Part shown: positions 1-9,468 of the stretch, one piece after another | Numbering within the stretch: the first letter of the stretch is position 1 | Layout of the letters: each line of letters opens with the position of its first letter | From: Bradymonadales bacterium | Lineage (GTDB): Bacteria; Myxococcota; Bradymonadia; REDH01 | Length of the DNA: 13,262 nt | Reading direction: 5' to 3' | NCBI GenBank assembly: GCA_947483645.1 | Contig: CANKLS010000037.1 | Span: 1-13,262 of the forward strand | The notes under the pieces: generated by a model | Databases searched by the model: none | Seen by the model: the letters and a program-made list of their open reading frames with translations, nothing else | What the model was told of the DNA's origin: nothing | Translations under genes and position numbers: made by a program

Positions 1-3000
1 GGGCGGCGAGGGCGAGCGTGTTCTCGCCATCAATCGCCAGCGCCTGGTCGAAGAAGACCTCCGCCATCTCGGGCCGGTTGAGCTTCTCCTCCTGGATGCG
101 ACCAGCCGCAAGCCGGAAGGGCAGTGTCGCCTCCTCCGAGTCGTCTGCAGCCACGCGACCGATGATCGAGCGGTAGAGGTCGATGAGCGCCGCATGCGCG
201 CCAGCGAGGTCGGCCAACCGCTCGAGCTCGAGACGGAGCTCCTCTTCGGTCGGCGCCAGGTCGAGCGCCTTGGCGACCACCGTGAAGGCCATCGCGGCGT
301 TGTTCAGCTTCTGCTCGAAGACCGGCACCGCGCGGAGCAGCATCGTCTTCCGCTCCCAGAGGTCCTCGGTGTAGGTCGCCCGGTCGACGATCAGGCTGCC
401 AAGCGCAGACCAGTTCTCCATCGACTCGTAGAGGGCCTCGAGCGCTGCGCAGGCATCGCCGTCCGTGATGTCGAGGTCGGCAATCCGCTCGAGAGCGGCG
501 ACCGCCTTCTCCGGGTTTCGGACCTCATTCGACCAGACACCGGCGATGCGGTGCAGGATCTCGATCCGGTCGGTGTCGGTCGTAAGGAGCGCCACCTTCT
601 GCTCCAGGATCGCAGCGCACTTCTCCCACTGGCCAAGGCTTCCGAAGAGGCCGTCAAGCCGCTCGAGCGCATCGACGCTCTCGGGCTGCGATGCGAGAAC
701 CCGCTCCCAGGCCGCGACAGCCTTCTCGCGGTCGCCGATGGTGTCGGCGTAGAGTTCGCCAAGCTGCACAAAGATGGCGACATAATCGCCCTCCTCCAGA
801 TGCTTTCCGGCGACGAGCCGCTCCAGCACATCGGCCAACGGCTCGGCACTTCCCACCTGCTGGTAGAGGGTGCGAAGCTGGCGCAGGTCGCCTCCGTTAT
901 CGGGCTCCAGCAACAGCGCCTTCGCAAAGCGCTCGATGGCTGCTTCGGCATTGTCCAGCCGCTCGGCCTGCACGCGGCCGGCGCGCACCAACAGCCCATG
1001 CTGTGCCGCTGCGTTCGGGGCGAGTTCGACCAACTGGTCGAGGACGTCGGCCCACTCCTGGTCACGCTCAAGCCGCTCGAGCAGCAGCGAGAGCTGCTCC
1101 CAGGCATTGGTCGCATCGGGTCGGATGGCCGCAACCCGGCGCCAGAGCTCCACTGCATCATCGGAACGATCGAGGAGTTCGTCGGCCAGGAGCGCCATCC
1201 GCTCGAGGTAGCCAACACGCGCAGCATCCTCGGTGGCGAGCTCGAGCTGACGCTCGAGGACGTCGAAGAGGCGGGCCCAGCTCTCGGAGGCTAGGAAGAG
1301 GCGCTCAAGCGCGTCGAGCGCGGCCTTGTGCGTCGCCTCCGACTCCAGGATCTCTTCGTACGAAGCCACCGCTGCTTCGGCGTCGTCCAGGTGCTGCTCC
1401 TGCACCTCGGCGCGACGCCAGAGGAGCGCGACGACCTGCGCAGGCTCAAAGAGGCCATCGCGACGGCGTGTCAGCACAGGCGCGAGGTCGGCCCAACGCT
1501 TCTGCGCCAGGTAGATCCGGTCGAGCGCTTCGAGTGCCGTGGCATCCGCCTCGTCGACCGACAAGACCGTGAGCCAGGCCTTCTCAGCACCATCGAATTC
1601 GTTCAGCTCCGACTCGAGGATCCGGCCCTGACGGGTGGCGTAGTCCTTCTTGTCGTCGTCGGAGAGCTCTTCGCGGAGCAGGTCGCCGAAGACATCGGCA
1701 ACCTCCGACCACTTCTTCGTCGTTGCGGCGAACTGCTCGAGCTGGTCGCGGAGCCCCGCCTCGGTCGGCCGCTCCATGAGCGCCTCTGCCGTCGCAACAA
1801 GACCGGCGCTCTGATCGTTGAGTTCGGAGACCTGAACCTCGGCCGTCTCGAGCCAGATCCGGTACCGCTCGTCGCCGTCACTCTCCACATCGATGCGCGC
1901 CCGGTTGAGCGCAACGAGCGCCTTCCAGCGCCCAAGCCCACGGTAGGAGGGCTCGAGCCAGGCTGCGACCGCCTGCACCTCGCTCCCAGCAGCCAGAAGT
2001 CCCTCAAGCGCGGCAATCGCGTCGGCGTCATGTTCGCTCTCGCGCAGCACCTCACCGTAGGTCTCCACGGCATCGCCGGGGCGACGGAGGAACTCTGCCA
2101 TCACACCCGCAAGCCGAAGCCGGAGCGTCCGCTTCCAGGCGGCCTCGCTGGCCGTGTCCACCTGACGCTGCAGGGTGTCTGCGACCTCCTTCCAAGACTC
2201 ACCCGCCTGATAGAGCCGCTCAAGGCTCACCAGCGCTTCGGCATCGCTGGAATCACGCCCGGCGAGCTCTTCGAGCACCTCGATGGCCGCCTTGTGGTCC
2301 TCAACCTTCACATCGAGAATCCACGCGGAGCGCAGCAGGATCGCCCGCTGTTCCGTCGGCTCGCCAACACTCTCCGCAAGCTCCCGGAAGAAGTCCGAAA
2401 GGTCGCGCCAGTTCTCGAGCGTGCCCGCAAGCCGCTCAAGCGCGTCGAGCGTCGTGGCGCGAGCCTCTTCGGTTGCCGCGCGACGGTAGGCCGCAAAGGC
2501 GGCTTTGGGCGAACCATTGAAGCCCTCCTCCACCTCTGCCAGTTCGACGAGCCGATCATGCTTGGCAGCCGTCGTCTCGGCACCCTCAGCGATGACCTCA
2601 ATCACCCCGGCAAGGCGCGCACCGTCCCGCTCCTTGCGGTAGATCGGCGCAAGAATCAGCGCTGCCTCGACGGCAGCCTCACCGCTCTCCATCAGCTGGA
2701 TCAACGCGTCGCGCGTCGCCCCATGCTCGCTCGCTTCTGCCAGGATCGCGCCGTAGATAGCCAGCGCACCCGGCAGGTCGCCCTGCTCCTTCTCGAGCAG
2801 ACGGCCAAGCCGGTAGCGGGTGTTGCGCGAGGCGTCGCCGCCCTTCACAAGCGTGGCCTCGAGCTCAAGGATGCGCTGCAGTTCGAACCAGTTCTCTGTC
2901 ACCGCGTAGAGGCGGTCGAGCGCCTCGACTGCACCGAGGTCGCCGTCATCGGCGGCCAGCGCGCGGCCGAAGGCCTCAATGGCCCGCTCCTTGTCGTCGA

Positions 3001-6000
3001 GCTCCTTCTCGAAGACCGCGCCAAGCGTGAACAGGATCTCCCGACGCGCGCGGAGGTCGGTCACAAACTCGAGCTTGCGGCCGTAGTTCTCAACCAGCTC
3101 TTCCCACCGCTCAGCGCGGGAGAAGAGGCGCTCCAGGGCCTCCACCGCGTCACGGTCGAGCGGGTCCATTTCGAGGACGCTCAGGAAGGTGTCGATCGAC
3201 TTCGCCGGAAGCTCAAGGCTGTCTTCGTACAGCGCAGCAGACTGCAGCAGCAGCCCGCGACGAAGCGCCGGCTCCGACATGCTCGACGGCAGCTCCGCGC
3301 GGCGGAGGAGCACGCCAACGAGACCCTCCCATGCGCGGGTCTGGTTGTAGAGCCGCTCGAGCGCCAGCAGCGCCTCTTCGTTCTGATCGTCACGCTCCAG
3401 AATCTCGTTCCAGAGGGCCGCAGCGCCGACAACATCCGACAGCGACACTTCGCTCAGACGGGCGCCCCGCGCGAGCATGTTCGTGCCCAGAAGTTCATCG
3501 CTCTCGTCGCGCGAAAGCGAGACAAGCACGCTCACGAAGTCGGCCATCTTGCCAGCAGAGCCGGCCAGCGTCTCGGCCGTCCCGACAACCTCTCCGTCAC
3601 TCAGGAACTCGGCGAGGTGGGCGCGGGCGACGCCGTAGGCCACATCGGTCCGCTTGAGCTGAGAGGCGTGAAGCTGCGTCAGCCGGAGCACATGGCCGCG
3701 ACGCTCATCCGGGGTCGCCGCGATCCGCAGGCGAGCCTCCACAATCGACACCACCTTCTCCCAGCTCTTCTCCTTCTCCAGGAGCGGCTGGAGCAGGTCT
3801 GAGGCGGCCTGCGCGTAGTCGTCATCCGCAAGGAGCGCCCACACGGCAGTGCGCGCACCCGCATGACCAGGCTCCGCATTCAGAACCTCGGCCCACAGCG
3901 ACAGACCTTGCGCGATATCACCAATCTGCTCAACCTGGAGCGCAGCGAGCCGCGCTACCAGCGCCGTCCGCTCCGCGCCCGTCGCGAGCGCGATCCGCTG
4001 CTCGAGGACACCGGCCTGCTGCGCATGCTCACCCGTCTGACCGAAGAGCCGGTCGAGGTTCGACAGTGCATCACGATCGCCTGACTGCTCATCGGCCAGC
4101 CGCTGCCAGACCTCGACCGCACGCTCCGCAGCGTCGAGCATCTCTTCCCACAGACCGGCAGCGCGGACCAGCAGACCCTTCCGCTGCGCGGCATCAGTGT
4201 GAAGCCCAAGACGGAGTTCGATAACCTCGAGGTTCGCCTCCCAGTCCTTCAGTCGGACCAGCAGCGCCTCGAGCTGCACCATCGTCGACTCGCGACGACC
4301 GTCCACATCGAGCACCCGACGAAGCAGACGCACTGCCTCCTCATGCTGCCCAAGCGTCTTGTCGCAAATCTGCGCGGCGCGCTCAAACAGCTCCACGGCC
4401 CGCTCTGCGTCTGCACCCGCCAGACCCTCGTCGTCCACCACGGACTCGAGCAGCCCGACATACTGCTTCCAGAGCTCCTTGGCCTTCGCCAGGGTCTCCA
4501 GCCGCGTCTGCGCCAGCGTCGAACGGGGCTCGGCACGAAGCAGCGCCTCATAGGACTTCCAGGCGCCTGCAGCGTCGTTCAGACGCTCCAACTGAAGCTG
4601 ACCAATGCGCTCAAGCAGCTGCTTGCGCGTAGACAGCGACTCCGCGGCATCGAGCTGAATCTCGAGCACGCCGACCAACAACTTCCAGCTGCTCTCGGAG
4701 GTGTAGATGGGCTCGAGCAGCAACGCAGCCTGCGCCCGCTGACCATCGAAGTCCACCAACCGCTCTAGCAGCCCCTTCACCTTCGGGTGCTTCGGGGCAT
4801 CGGTCGCCAGACCGGACACAACCTCCATCGCCGAGGAAGAATCCTCCAAGAGGTCGAGGTAGACCGCCGCCAATTCAAGGCGCAGATCTACCGATGCAGC
4901 ACCCGTCGACAGGCCGACGAGATCGCTGAGCACCGTCGCCAGCTCCAAACCATCATTTGAGCCGCGGTAAAGCCGGCGCAGCGCCTGCAGCGCAGGAAGG
5001 TCGGTCGGGACTGCCTCGCGCAGCGCACGGTAGGCATCGATCGCAGCAGCCTCGTCCTTGCGCTGCTCGTCCTGCAGCGACGCAATCCGTCGCAACAGCA
5101 CGACGCGGGTCTCTCCCTGAGCAAGCGCAGCCTTGTCTTCGAGCACGCTGAGCAGGTCGTCCCAACGGGCGAGCCGGGTGAGCAGCACCTCCTGCCGCTC
5201 CAACGCATCGGCCTGTTCGGGCCAAGACGCCAACACCTCCTCGTAGACCGTCAACGCCGCAGGGGCGTCCGACAGGCTGAGGTCGAGCAGTTTGGCCCGC
5301 CGCATCGCCACCGACAGCCAGGCCTCGCTGCGCGTGTCGTAGAGGTTGCCGAGCGCCTTTCCGTAGACCTCGGCCAGCGACCGATCGTTGCGGCTCGCCT
5401 TCGAGGAGGCGTCCAAATCGTCGAGCACCGACACCACGAGTTCGCCCGTGACGACAGCGCGCGAAAGCCAGCTGTAGGCCTTCGCTGCATCATTCATCTT
5501 CCGCGCGATTAGGCCAAGCTTGATCAGGAGGTGGCGCTGTGCCGTCTCATCGGTGGCGTGGCGCAGGAGCACTTCGCTCACACGGGCCAGGCCCGGCTGA
5601 TCGCCGCGGCCCTCGTAGATCGGGGCCAGCAGTTCAGCGGCACGCTCATTGGCGTTGTCGACCGTCAGCACCCGCTCGAGCGCCTTGGAACCACGATCCA
5701 CCTGGTTCAACCGCTCGGAGAGGACCTCCCACAGCTTGAACGAGAGCTCCACCTTAACCTCAGCCTGCTTGACCGTGCCAACAAGCCCTTCCAACTGGCG
5801 GGCATACTCCGACCAGTTCTCGGCGCGGGCATAAAGCAGCTCGAGCCGCTCCCACTGCTGAAGTTCAATGGCGCCCTTGCGGATGGCCTCCCGCGCACGC
5901 GCGTTCGTCGGCTCGACCTCAAGCAGCTCCTCGTAGACCTCGAGCGCACGCTCGGTCTGCCCGAGACGATCGCCCAGAAGCTGCGCCAGCTTGAGCAGCG

Positions 6001-8350
6001 CGAGGGCCTTCGGGGCCGCTTCAAACGTCGCCGCAGCCTTCCGCTCCACAATCTCGGCCAGGCGAGCGAAGTTCTTCTCTCGCTCGTAGCCCTGCTCCAG
6101 CGCCGACAGCGCCTGGAGATCGTTCGCGTCACAGTCGAGCACCTCGCCCCAGAGCGCAACCGCCAGCTCCGGCTTCCGCGCCTTGGTCGCGGCCACATCG
6201 GCTGCGTCGCGCAGGTACTTGATGCGCTCGTCGTTCCCGAAGGCCCGTTCTGCGAGCATCCGCTTGATGGCAATCAGCTTCTCCCACTCACGACGCTTGT
6301 CATAGAGGTCTTCAAGGGAGGCAATCGCGCCCTCGTCCGACTCGTCCAACTCGCGGATCTGCTCAAACAGCTTGATCGCCTCAGCCTGGTTCGAGAACCG
6401 GACTAGGTAGAGCTGCGCAAGCTCCCGCATCGCCGCGATCCGGTCGCTGTCGCTATCCAGCGCAGCAATCCGCTTGCGCCGCACGTCGATGAGATCAGGC
6501 CAGCGGCCCAGCGACTCCAGCCGGCTGCCGAGCTCGTCGAGCAGTCCCAAATCTGTCGGGTGAAGCTGCGCGAGCGACTGATAGGTCGTCACGACCAGCA
6601 TGTCCTGCTTGAGCTCGTCGCGGTAGATGCGCAGCAGCTCTCGCAGCATCGAGCCCCGCCACGACGACTCGCGCTGGGCCTCGTCTGCATGATGCTTCAG
6701 CAGCTCTGCGAGCGGCTGCCACTTCTCGCTGCGACGGTAGACCGCCTTTGCAAGCTCGCGCGCGCTCGCGTCCGCCTTGTTGGCCTTGAGGACACGGCGA
6801 AGCGAGTCGGCGACTTTGTCTTCGGCATGAAAGCCCAGCGCCAGGTAGGCGAGTTCGCGGTAGGACTCCGCCTCTGCGGCCGCGCCAAACCCCGCAAGTC
6901 GCTCCATGAAGGTGGTCTGCGCCTTGCGCCAGTTGCCCTTCACCACCGCATCGATGACCTCAGCGTCACGCTGCGCCGCGGCACCCGCGCGACCGGCAAT
7001 CTCTGCCGCACCAGCGCGGTCTCCAAGCGCGTTGAAGCGCGCCACATAGAGGGCTCCGGCCCAGCCGCCGTCGGGCTCCGAACCGTCGGCATCGGCGAGC
7101 TGCATCTCGAGCTCGCCCCAGACATTCCGACGGCAGTAGAGTGCTGCCAGAAGCTGCCGCGCGAGACCGAACTTGTCGTCCGACAGGCCGAGCAGGTCCC
7201 ACGCCTCTCGCGCCAGAGCATCGTCGCTCGCGCCATCGCGCGCCAGAAGGTCAACGATGCGCGCACCAAGCCGCGTCGCACCCTCGGCGCTGCCGTAGGC
7301 AATCTCGCGCAGGTCGTCGATGTAGGCGTTGATGCCATCCCAACCGAGCGGGAAGAAACGGGCCGCGTCGAGCGGTCCGGCAGCGGATGCAGGGGTGCCG
7401 AACGAAGGCGCTGCCGCAACAGGAGCCACAACCGGAGCCGCCGCAATAGGAGCCACGACCGGAGCCGCTGCTACGGGAGCCGTTGCCACAGCTGCCACCA
7501 CCGGCTTCGGCGCGGGCGCAACCAGCGATGGCGCAATGGGAGCCGCCGCAACAGGTGCTGCCTCGGGCGAGGGCAGCGCGGTCAGCACCGCGGTAGCCGC
7601 GACCGCCACATCCGTCGGCAACTTGGCCGACAGCATGAGCGCAGCCGCGCAGTTCGCATCGATTGCCAGTGACTCCGCAACCTTCACGCGCGCAACGGAC
7701 GGGTTGCCGAGATGGGCAAACTGAATCTCCGCAACCTCGGCGATCAAGGCAGCTTTTGCAGCCGCAGAACTTGCGAGCTTCGCCTCAGCGCCGAGGAAGG
7801 TAACGACCTTCTCCCAGTTCCCGGCGGCAGCAAACAGAAGCCGGCCGCGGCGGAAGGCCTCCGCGTGCGTGGGGTCGAGTTCCGCCGCTCGCTTGAAGGC
7901 CGCGATCGCAGACTTGTGATCCTGCTTGCGTGTCTCGAAAACAACGCCCTGCGCAACGACAAGCCGACTTTTGGCGCTTGCCGACGCGACAGCTGCCTCC
8001 GCATCCTCGAGCGCGCCCAAGACGACATCCCAGTCGTCCGAACTCTCCACGCTCGCAACCACGGCCGCCGCAAAGGCCGCGGCATCGGACGACCGCGTCA
8101 GCGCCTCGTTAAGAAGCGCGTCTGCCGTCGCAGAATCATCCAACCCCAGCCGCGCGATGTATCCAGACCGCGCGAGCAGGCGTGAAGAGGCCGCACCGTC
8201 TGAGAGGCGCCGCGCGTGAACAGGAACCTCACGGACCACCGTCTCCCAGTCGCCCTCGCTGCTCCAAGCCAGATCCAGTTCATCTATCAGTTCCACCTGC
8301 TGCGGGCGGGCGGCGAGGTCGGCGAGCAACTTGGCAATCTGGTTCGACAT
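1..8350 (-). CDS. Giant TPR-like alpha-solenoid protein, 3' end beyond window
   Basis: The frame is open from an ATG at 8350 to the window edge, giving 2783 complete codons and no stop, so the protein is larger than 300 kDa. The N-terminus (MSNQIAKLLADLAARPQQ) has no signal peptide or membrane segment, which implies a cytoplasmic protein. Residues 1-255 are helical and TPR-like. Residues about 257-325 form an Ala/Pro/Val linker. From about residue 330 to the edge it is continuous alpha-solenoid. From about residue 650 the modules become regular, near 72 residues (two TPR-like units), each marked by an ALERLY-like helix, then a Trp about six residues on (ENW, ERW, QW), then a helix like AIEAYxxVL. 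Only a weak ribosome site (AGTGAAG) precedes the ATG, but no better start is nearby. It lies 83 bases after the TPR lipoprotein gene. M. xanthus AgmK/GltI is a giant cytoplasmic TPR protein from the equivalent cluster, so this is a plausible counterpart. TPR repeats alone do not prove orthology. Coding status is near certain; the role is inferred. Confidence 0.93.
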   Translation of the reverse strand, partial: MSNQIAKLLADLAARPQQVELIDELDLAWSSEGDWETVVREVPVHARRLSDGAASSRLLARSGYIARLGLDDSATADALLNEALTRSSDAAAFAAAVVASVESSDDWDVVLGALEDAEAAVASASAKSRLVVAQGVVFETRKQDHKSAIAAFKRAAELDPTHAEAFRRGRLLFAAAGNWEKVVTFLGAEAKLASSAAAKAALIAEVAEIQFAHLGNPSVARVKVAESLAIDANCAAALMLSAKLPTDVAVAATAVLTALPSPEAAPVAAAPIAPSLVAPAPKPVVAAVATAPVAAAPVVAPIAAAPVVAPVAAAPSFGTPASAAGPLDAARFFPLGWDGINAYIDDLREIAYGSAEGATRLGARIVDLLARDGASDDALAREAWDLLGLSDDKFGLARQLLAALYCRRNVWGELEMQLADADGSEPDGGWAGALYVARFNALGDRAGAAEIAGRAGAAAQRDAEVIDAVVKGNWRKAQTTFMERLAGFGAAAEAESYRELAYLALGFHAEDKVADSLRRVLKANKADASARELAKAVYRRSEKWQPLAELLKHHADEAQRESSWRGSMLRELLRIYRDELKQDMLVVTTYQSLAQLHPTDLGLLDELGSRLESLGRWPDLIDVRRKRIAALDSDSDRIAAMRELAQLYLVRFSNQAEAIKLFEQIRELDESDEGAIASLEDLYDKRREWEKLIAIKRMLAERAFGNDERIKYLRDAADVAATKARKPELAVALWGEVLDCDANDLQALSALEQGYEREKNFARLAEIVERKAAATFEAAPKALALLKLAQLLGDRLGQTERALEVYEELLEVEPTNARAREAIRKGAIELQQWERLELLYARAENWSEYARQLEGLVGTVKQAEVKVELSFKLWEVLSERLNQVDRGSKALERVLTVDNANERAAELLAPIYEGRGDQPGLARVSEVLLRHATDETAQRHLLIKLGLIARKMNDAAKAYSWLSRAVVTGELVVSVLDDLDASSKASRNDRSLAEVYGKALGNLYDTRSEAWLSVAMRRAKLLDLSLSDAPAALTVYEEVLASWPEQADALERQEVLLTRLARWDDLLSVLEDKAALAQGETRVVLLRRIASLQDEQRKDEAAAIDAYRALREAVPTDLPALQALRRLYRGSNDGLELATVLSDLVGLSTGAASVDLRLELAAVYLDLLEDSSSAMEVVSGLATDAPKHPKVKGLLERLVDFDGQRAQAALLLEPIYTSESSWKLLVGVLEIQLDAAESLSTRKQLLERIGQLQLERLNDAAGAWKSYEALLRAEPRSTLAQTRLETLAKAKELWKQYVGLLESVVDDEGLAGADAERAVELFERAAQICDKTLGQHEEAVRLLRRVLDVDGRRESTMVQLEALLVRLKDWEANLEVIELRLGLHTDAAQRKGLLVRAAGLWEEMLDAAERAVEVWQRLADEQSGDRDALSNLDRLFGQTGEHAQQAGVLEQRIALATGAERTALVARLAALQVEQIGDIAQGLSLWAEVLNAEPGHAGARTAVWALLADDDYAQAASDLLQPLLEKEKSWEKVVSIVEARLRIAATPDERRGHVLRLTQLHASQLKRTDVAYGVARAHLAEFLSDGEVVGTAETLAGSAGKMADFVSVLVSLSRDESDELLGTNMLARGARLSEVSLSDVVGAAALWNEILERDDQNEEALLALERLYNQTRAWEGLVGVLLRRAELPSSMSEPALRRGLLLQSAALYEDSLELPAKSIDTFLSVLEMDPLDRDAVEALERLFSRAERWEELVENYGRKLEFVTDLRARREILFTLGAVFEKELDDKERAIEAFGRALAADDGDLGAVEALDRLYAVTENWFELQRILELEATLVKGGDASRNTRYRLGRLLEKEQGDLPGALAIYGAILAEASEHGATRDALIQLMESGEAAVEAALILAPIYRKERDGARLAGVIEVIAEGAETTAAKHDRLVELAEVEEGFNGSPKAAFAAYRRAATEEARATTLDALERLAGTLENWRDLSDFFRELAESVGEPTEQRAILLRSAWILDVKVEDHKAAIEVLEELAGRDSSDAEALVSLERLYQAGESWKEVADTLQRQVDTASEAAWKRTLRLRLAGVMAEFLRRPGDAVETYGEVLRESEHDADAIAALEGLLAAGSEVQAVAAWLEPSYRGLGRWKALVALNRARIDVESDGDERYRIWLETAEVQVSELNDQSAGLVATAEALMERPTEAGLRDQLEQFAATTKKWSEVADVFGDLLREELSDDDKKDYATRQGRILESELNEFDGAEKAWLTVLSVDEADATALEALDRIYLAQKRWADLAPVLTRRRDGLFEPAQVVALLWRRAEVQEQHLDDAEAAVASYEEILESEATHKAALDALERLFLASESWARLFDVLERQLELATEDAARVGYLERMALLADELLDRSDDAVELWRRVAAIRPDATNAWEQLSLLLERLERDQEWADVLDQLVELAPNAAAQHGLLVRAGRVQAERLDNAEAAIERFAKALLLEPDNGGDLRQLRTLYQQVGSAEPLADVLERLVAGKHLEEGDYVAIFVQLGELYADTIGDREKAVAAWERVLASQPESVDALERLDGLFGSLGQWEKCAAILEQKVALLTTDTDRIEILHRIAGVWSNEVRNPEKAVAALERIADLDITDGDACAALEALYESMENWSALGSLIVDRATYTEDLWERKTMLLRAVPVFEQKLNNAAMAFTVVAKALDLAPTEEELRLELERLADLAGAHAALIDLYRSIIGRVAADDSEEATLPFRLAAGRIQEEKLNRPEMAEVFFDQALAIDGENTLALAA
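7422..7475 (-). repeat. 27-bp tandem repeat in the Ala/Pro/Val linker
   Basis: Two adjacent 27-base units (7422-7448 and 7449-7475) differ at only a few positions and are followed by a partial third. In the giant protein they encode a nine-residue Ala/Pro/Val unit of the type APVVAPIAA, around residues 292-310. They form the core of the flexible linker between the N-terminal TPR-like region and the long solenoid. Confidence 0.7.
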
Positions 8351-8374
8351 TATCTTCACTTGGGCGAGGAAACA

Positions 8375-8388
8375 GGGTCTGCAGACCC
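8375..8388. promoter_or_regulatory. Perfect 14-bp palindrome upstream of the giant gene
   Basis: GGGTCTGCAGACCC is fully self-complementary. It sits in the 83-base gap between the TPR lipoprotein gene and the giant gene, 24 bases before the giant's ATG. As DNA it could be a site for a dimeric regulator. As RNA it would fold into a 5-bp GGGUC/GACCC stem with a UGCA loop, followed by UGUUU. A weak -10-like TAGTAT lies just upstream on the minus strand (8396-8401), but I see no convincing -35 box. The function is unknown. Confidence 0.4.
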
Positions 8389-8433
8389 CAGTCTCATACT
8401 ATCTGAAATCGGATAACGCAGCCTCTCGGTGCG

Positions 8434-9318
8434 TCAGTTCTGCTTGAGAAGCTCAAGCCTTGCAATGCGGTCGCGCGTCGCCGCACAACGCGCGGCATCC
8501 GTGGCAACCTTACAAGTCATCTGCGCCCGCGTCAGCGCGGCGACTGCGTAGCGGAGAGCCTCCTGATCACCCGTCGCATCGAACCGACGACCGTAGGCAA
8601 CACCCAGATTGTAAGGGGTGCTAGGGCTCGTATCGCCCGCCTCAAACCCCTTGTTCAGCAGGTCGATTGCCCGGTCGGTGTCACCCGACGAGAGCGCCGC
8701 ATAACCGGCGGCAGCCATCAGCGCGGGCGAACTGCTGTTGTTCGCAAGCCCGTTGTCGAACACCGCTTGCGAGTCAGCGAACCGGCCGTATCGCGCGTAC
8801 AAAGATCCCAGCGATACGTAGGCAGGAGCCAGGTAACCGTCTGCTACAATCGCCGCGTTGTAACGCGACGCCGCCTCGAGCGGCTTGTCTGCCGCCTCCA
8901 GCAGCTGCCCCAGATGCAGGAGAGAGAGAGCGTGGCCTGCGTTGATCTTCAGCGCCTCGCCAAACGCCGCCTCGGCCCGCTCGGCCTTGCCGAGATCCTG
9001 AAGCGCCACACCCAAGTAGTAGTGAGCAGAAACATCGGTCGGCAGCAGTTTCGTGGCGCGCTCGAGCGAACCCACAGCCTCCGATGGGTTGCGATAGTGC
9101 TGCAGCTGAAGCACCCCGCGGTTGAGATGCGCCTCACCACACTCGGGGCAGATGTTTGCTGCTTCGCTGAACAGCTTCTCTGCCTCGAACTCACCGTTCT
9201 CAGCGGCAAAGGCGAGCCCCTTCTCCACCAACTGCAGGGCCTCGGCACGCTTCGCATCGCACCCGCCAAAAAAAGGAGCGGCCAGACAGACCAGAAGCAA
9301 ACACCAACCAAACTGCAT
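8434..9318 (-). CDS. TPR lipoprotein, 294 aa
   Basis: I place the start at the ATG at 9318. It is preceded by GGGAGAG at a good distance and opens directly into a lipoprotein signal (MQFGWCLLLVCLAAPFFGGC) with the acylated Cys at residue 20. The frame stays open upstream to 9438, but that extension lacks a ribosome site and would bury the signal. The n-region has no Lys or Arg, which is unusual. The mature part is a run of TPRs from about residue 25 to 255, with typical segments such as SAHYYLGVALQDLGKAERAE. A CPEC motif (Cys57, Cys60) lies near the start of the mature protein, and Cys269 and Cys278 lie near the end. Asp follows the lipid Cys, which in E. coli favours inner-membrane retention; whether that applies here is unknown. 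It lies between the FHA/TonB-like gene and the giant TPR gene, so a scaffold role in the same envelope complex is likely. I do not recognise a specific named orthologue. Confidence 0.9.
   Translation of the reverse strand: MQFGWCLLLVCLAAPFFGGCDAKRAEALQLVEKGLAFAAENGEFEAEKLFSEAANICPECGEAHLNRGVLQLQHYRNPSEAVGSLERATKLLPTDVSAHYYLGVALQDLGKAERAEAAFGEALKINAGHALSLLHLGQLLEAADKPLEAASRYNAAIVADGYLAPAYVSLGSLYARYGRFADSQAVFDNGLANNSSSPALMAAAGYAALSSGDTDRAIDLLNKGFEAGDTSPSTPYNLGVAYGRRFDATGDQEALRYAVAALTRAQMTCKVATDAARCAATRDRIARLELLKQN
8442..8458 (-). other. Hairpin at the end of the TPR lipoprotein gene
   Basis: Seven-base arms GCTTGAG and CTCAAGC, separated by three bases, lie just before the stop codon at 8434-8436. 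No T-run follows, so it does not look like an intrinsic terminator. It may simply reflect the codons for the Leu-Glu-Leu-Leu-Lys end of the protein. Confidence 0.3.
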
Positions 9319-9468
9319 GGAGCGCTCTCCCGAAGAAGCCTGCACCGACGAGCGCGGCACATTCGAACACAACGCGCACTCTACCCGCTGCCAAACCATC
9401 GGCAAGCGGGGAGAGCCATTTTCCCCAGCATCCACCACATCTTCGGCATGCGCAGCAGACAGCGCTAA
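9319..9468 (-). promoter_or_regulatory. 150-base gap with a weak internal promoter candidate
   Basis: This is the longest gap in the block. On the minus strand TTGCCG (9405-9400) and TAGAGT (9383-9378) are spaced by 16 bases. Each matches four of six sigma-70 consensus positions, and the pair lies about 60 bases before the ATG of the TPR lipoprotein. This is weak evidence in GC-rich DNA. No terminator with a T-run is visible between the two genes. Confidence 0.2.

Noticed and set aside
1328..3802. An 824-codon open frame on the plus strand
   Set aside because: It lies wholly antisense to the giant TPR-like gene, has no plausible ribosome site or domain, and its sequence mirrors the repeated codon pattern of the real gene. 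Other long plus-strand frames at 194-1294, 5531-6406, 6560-7672 and 9571-11103 are rejected for the same reason.
8442..8458. Hairpin considered as a rho-independent terminator
   Set aside because: It lies inside coding sequence before the stop codon and has no T-run after it.
9319..9438. Upstream extension of the TPR lipoprotein to an ATG at 9438
   Set aside because: The extra 40 residues would hide a clear lipoprotein signal, and the ATG at 9318 has a better ribosome site.
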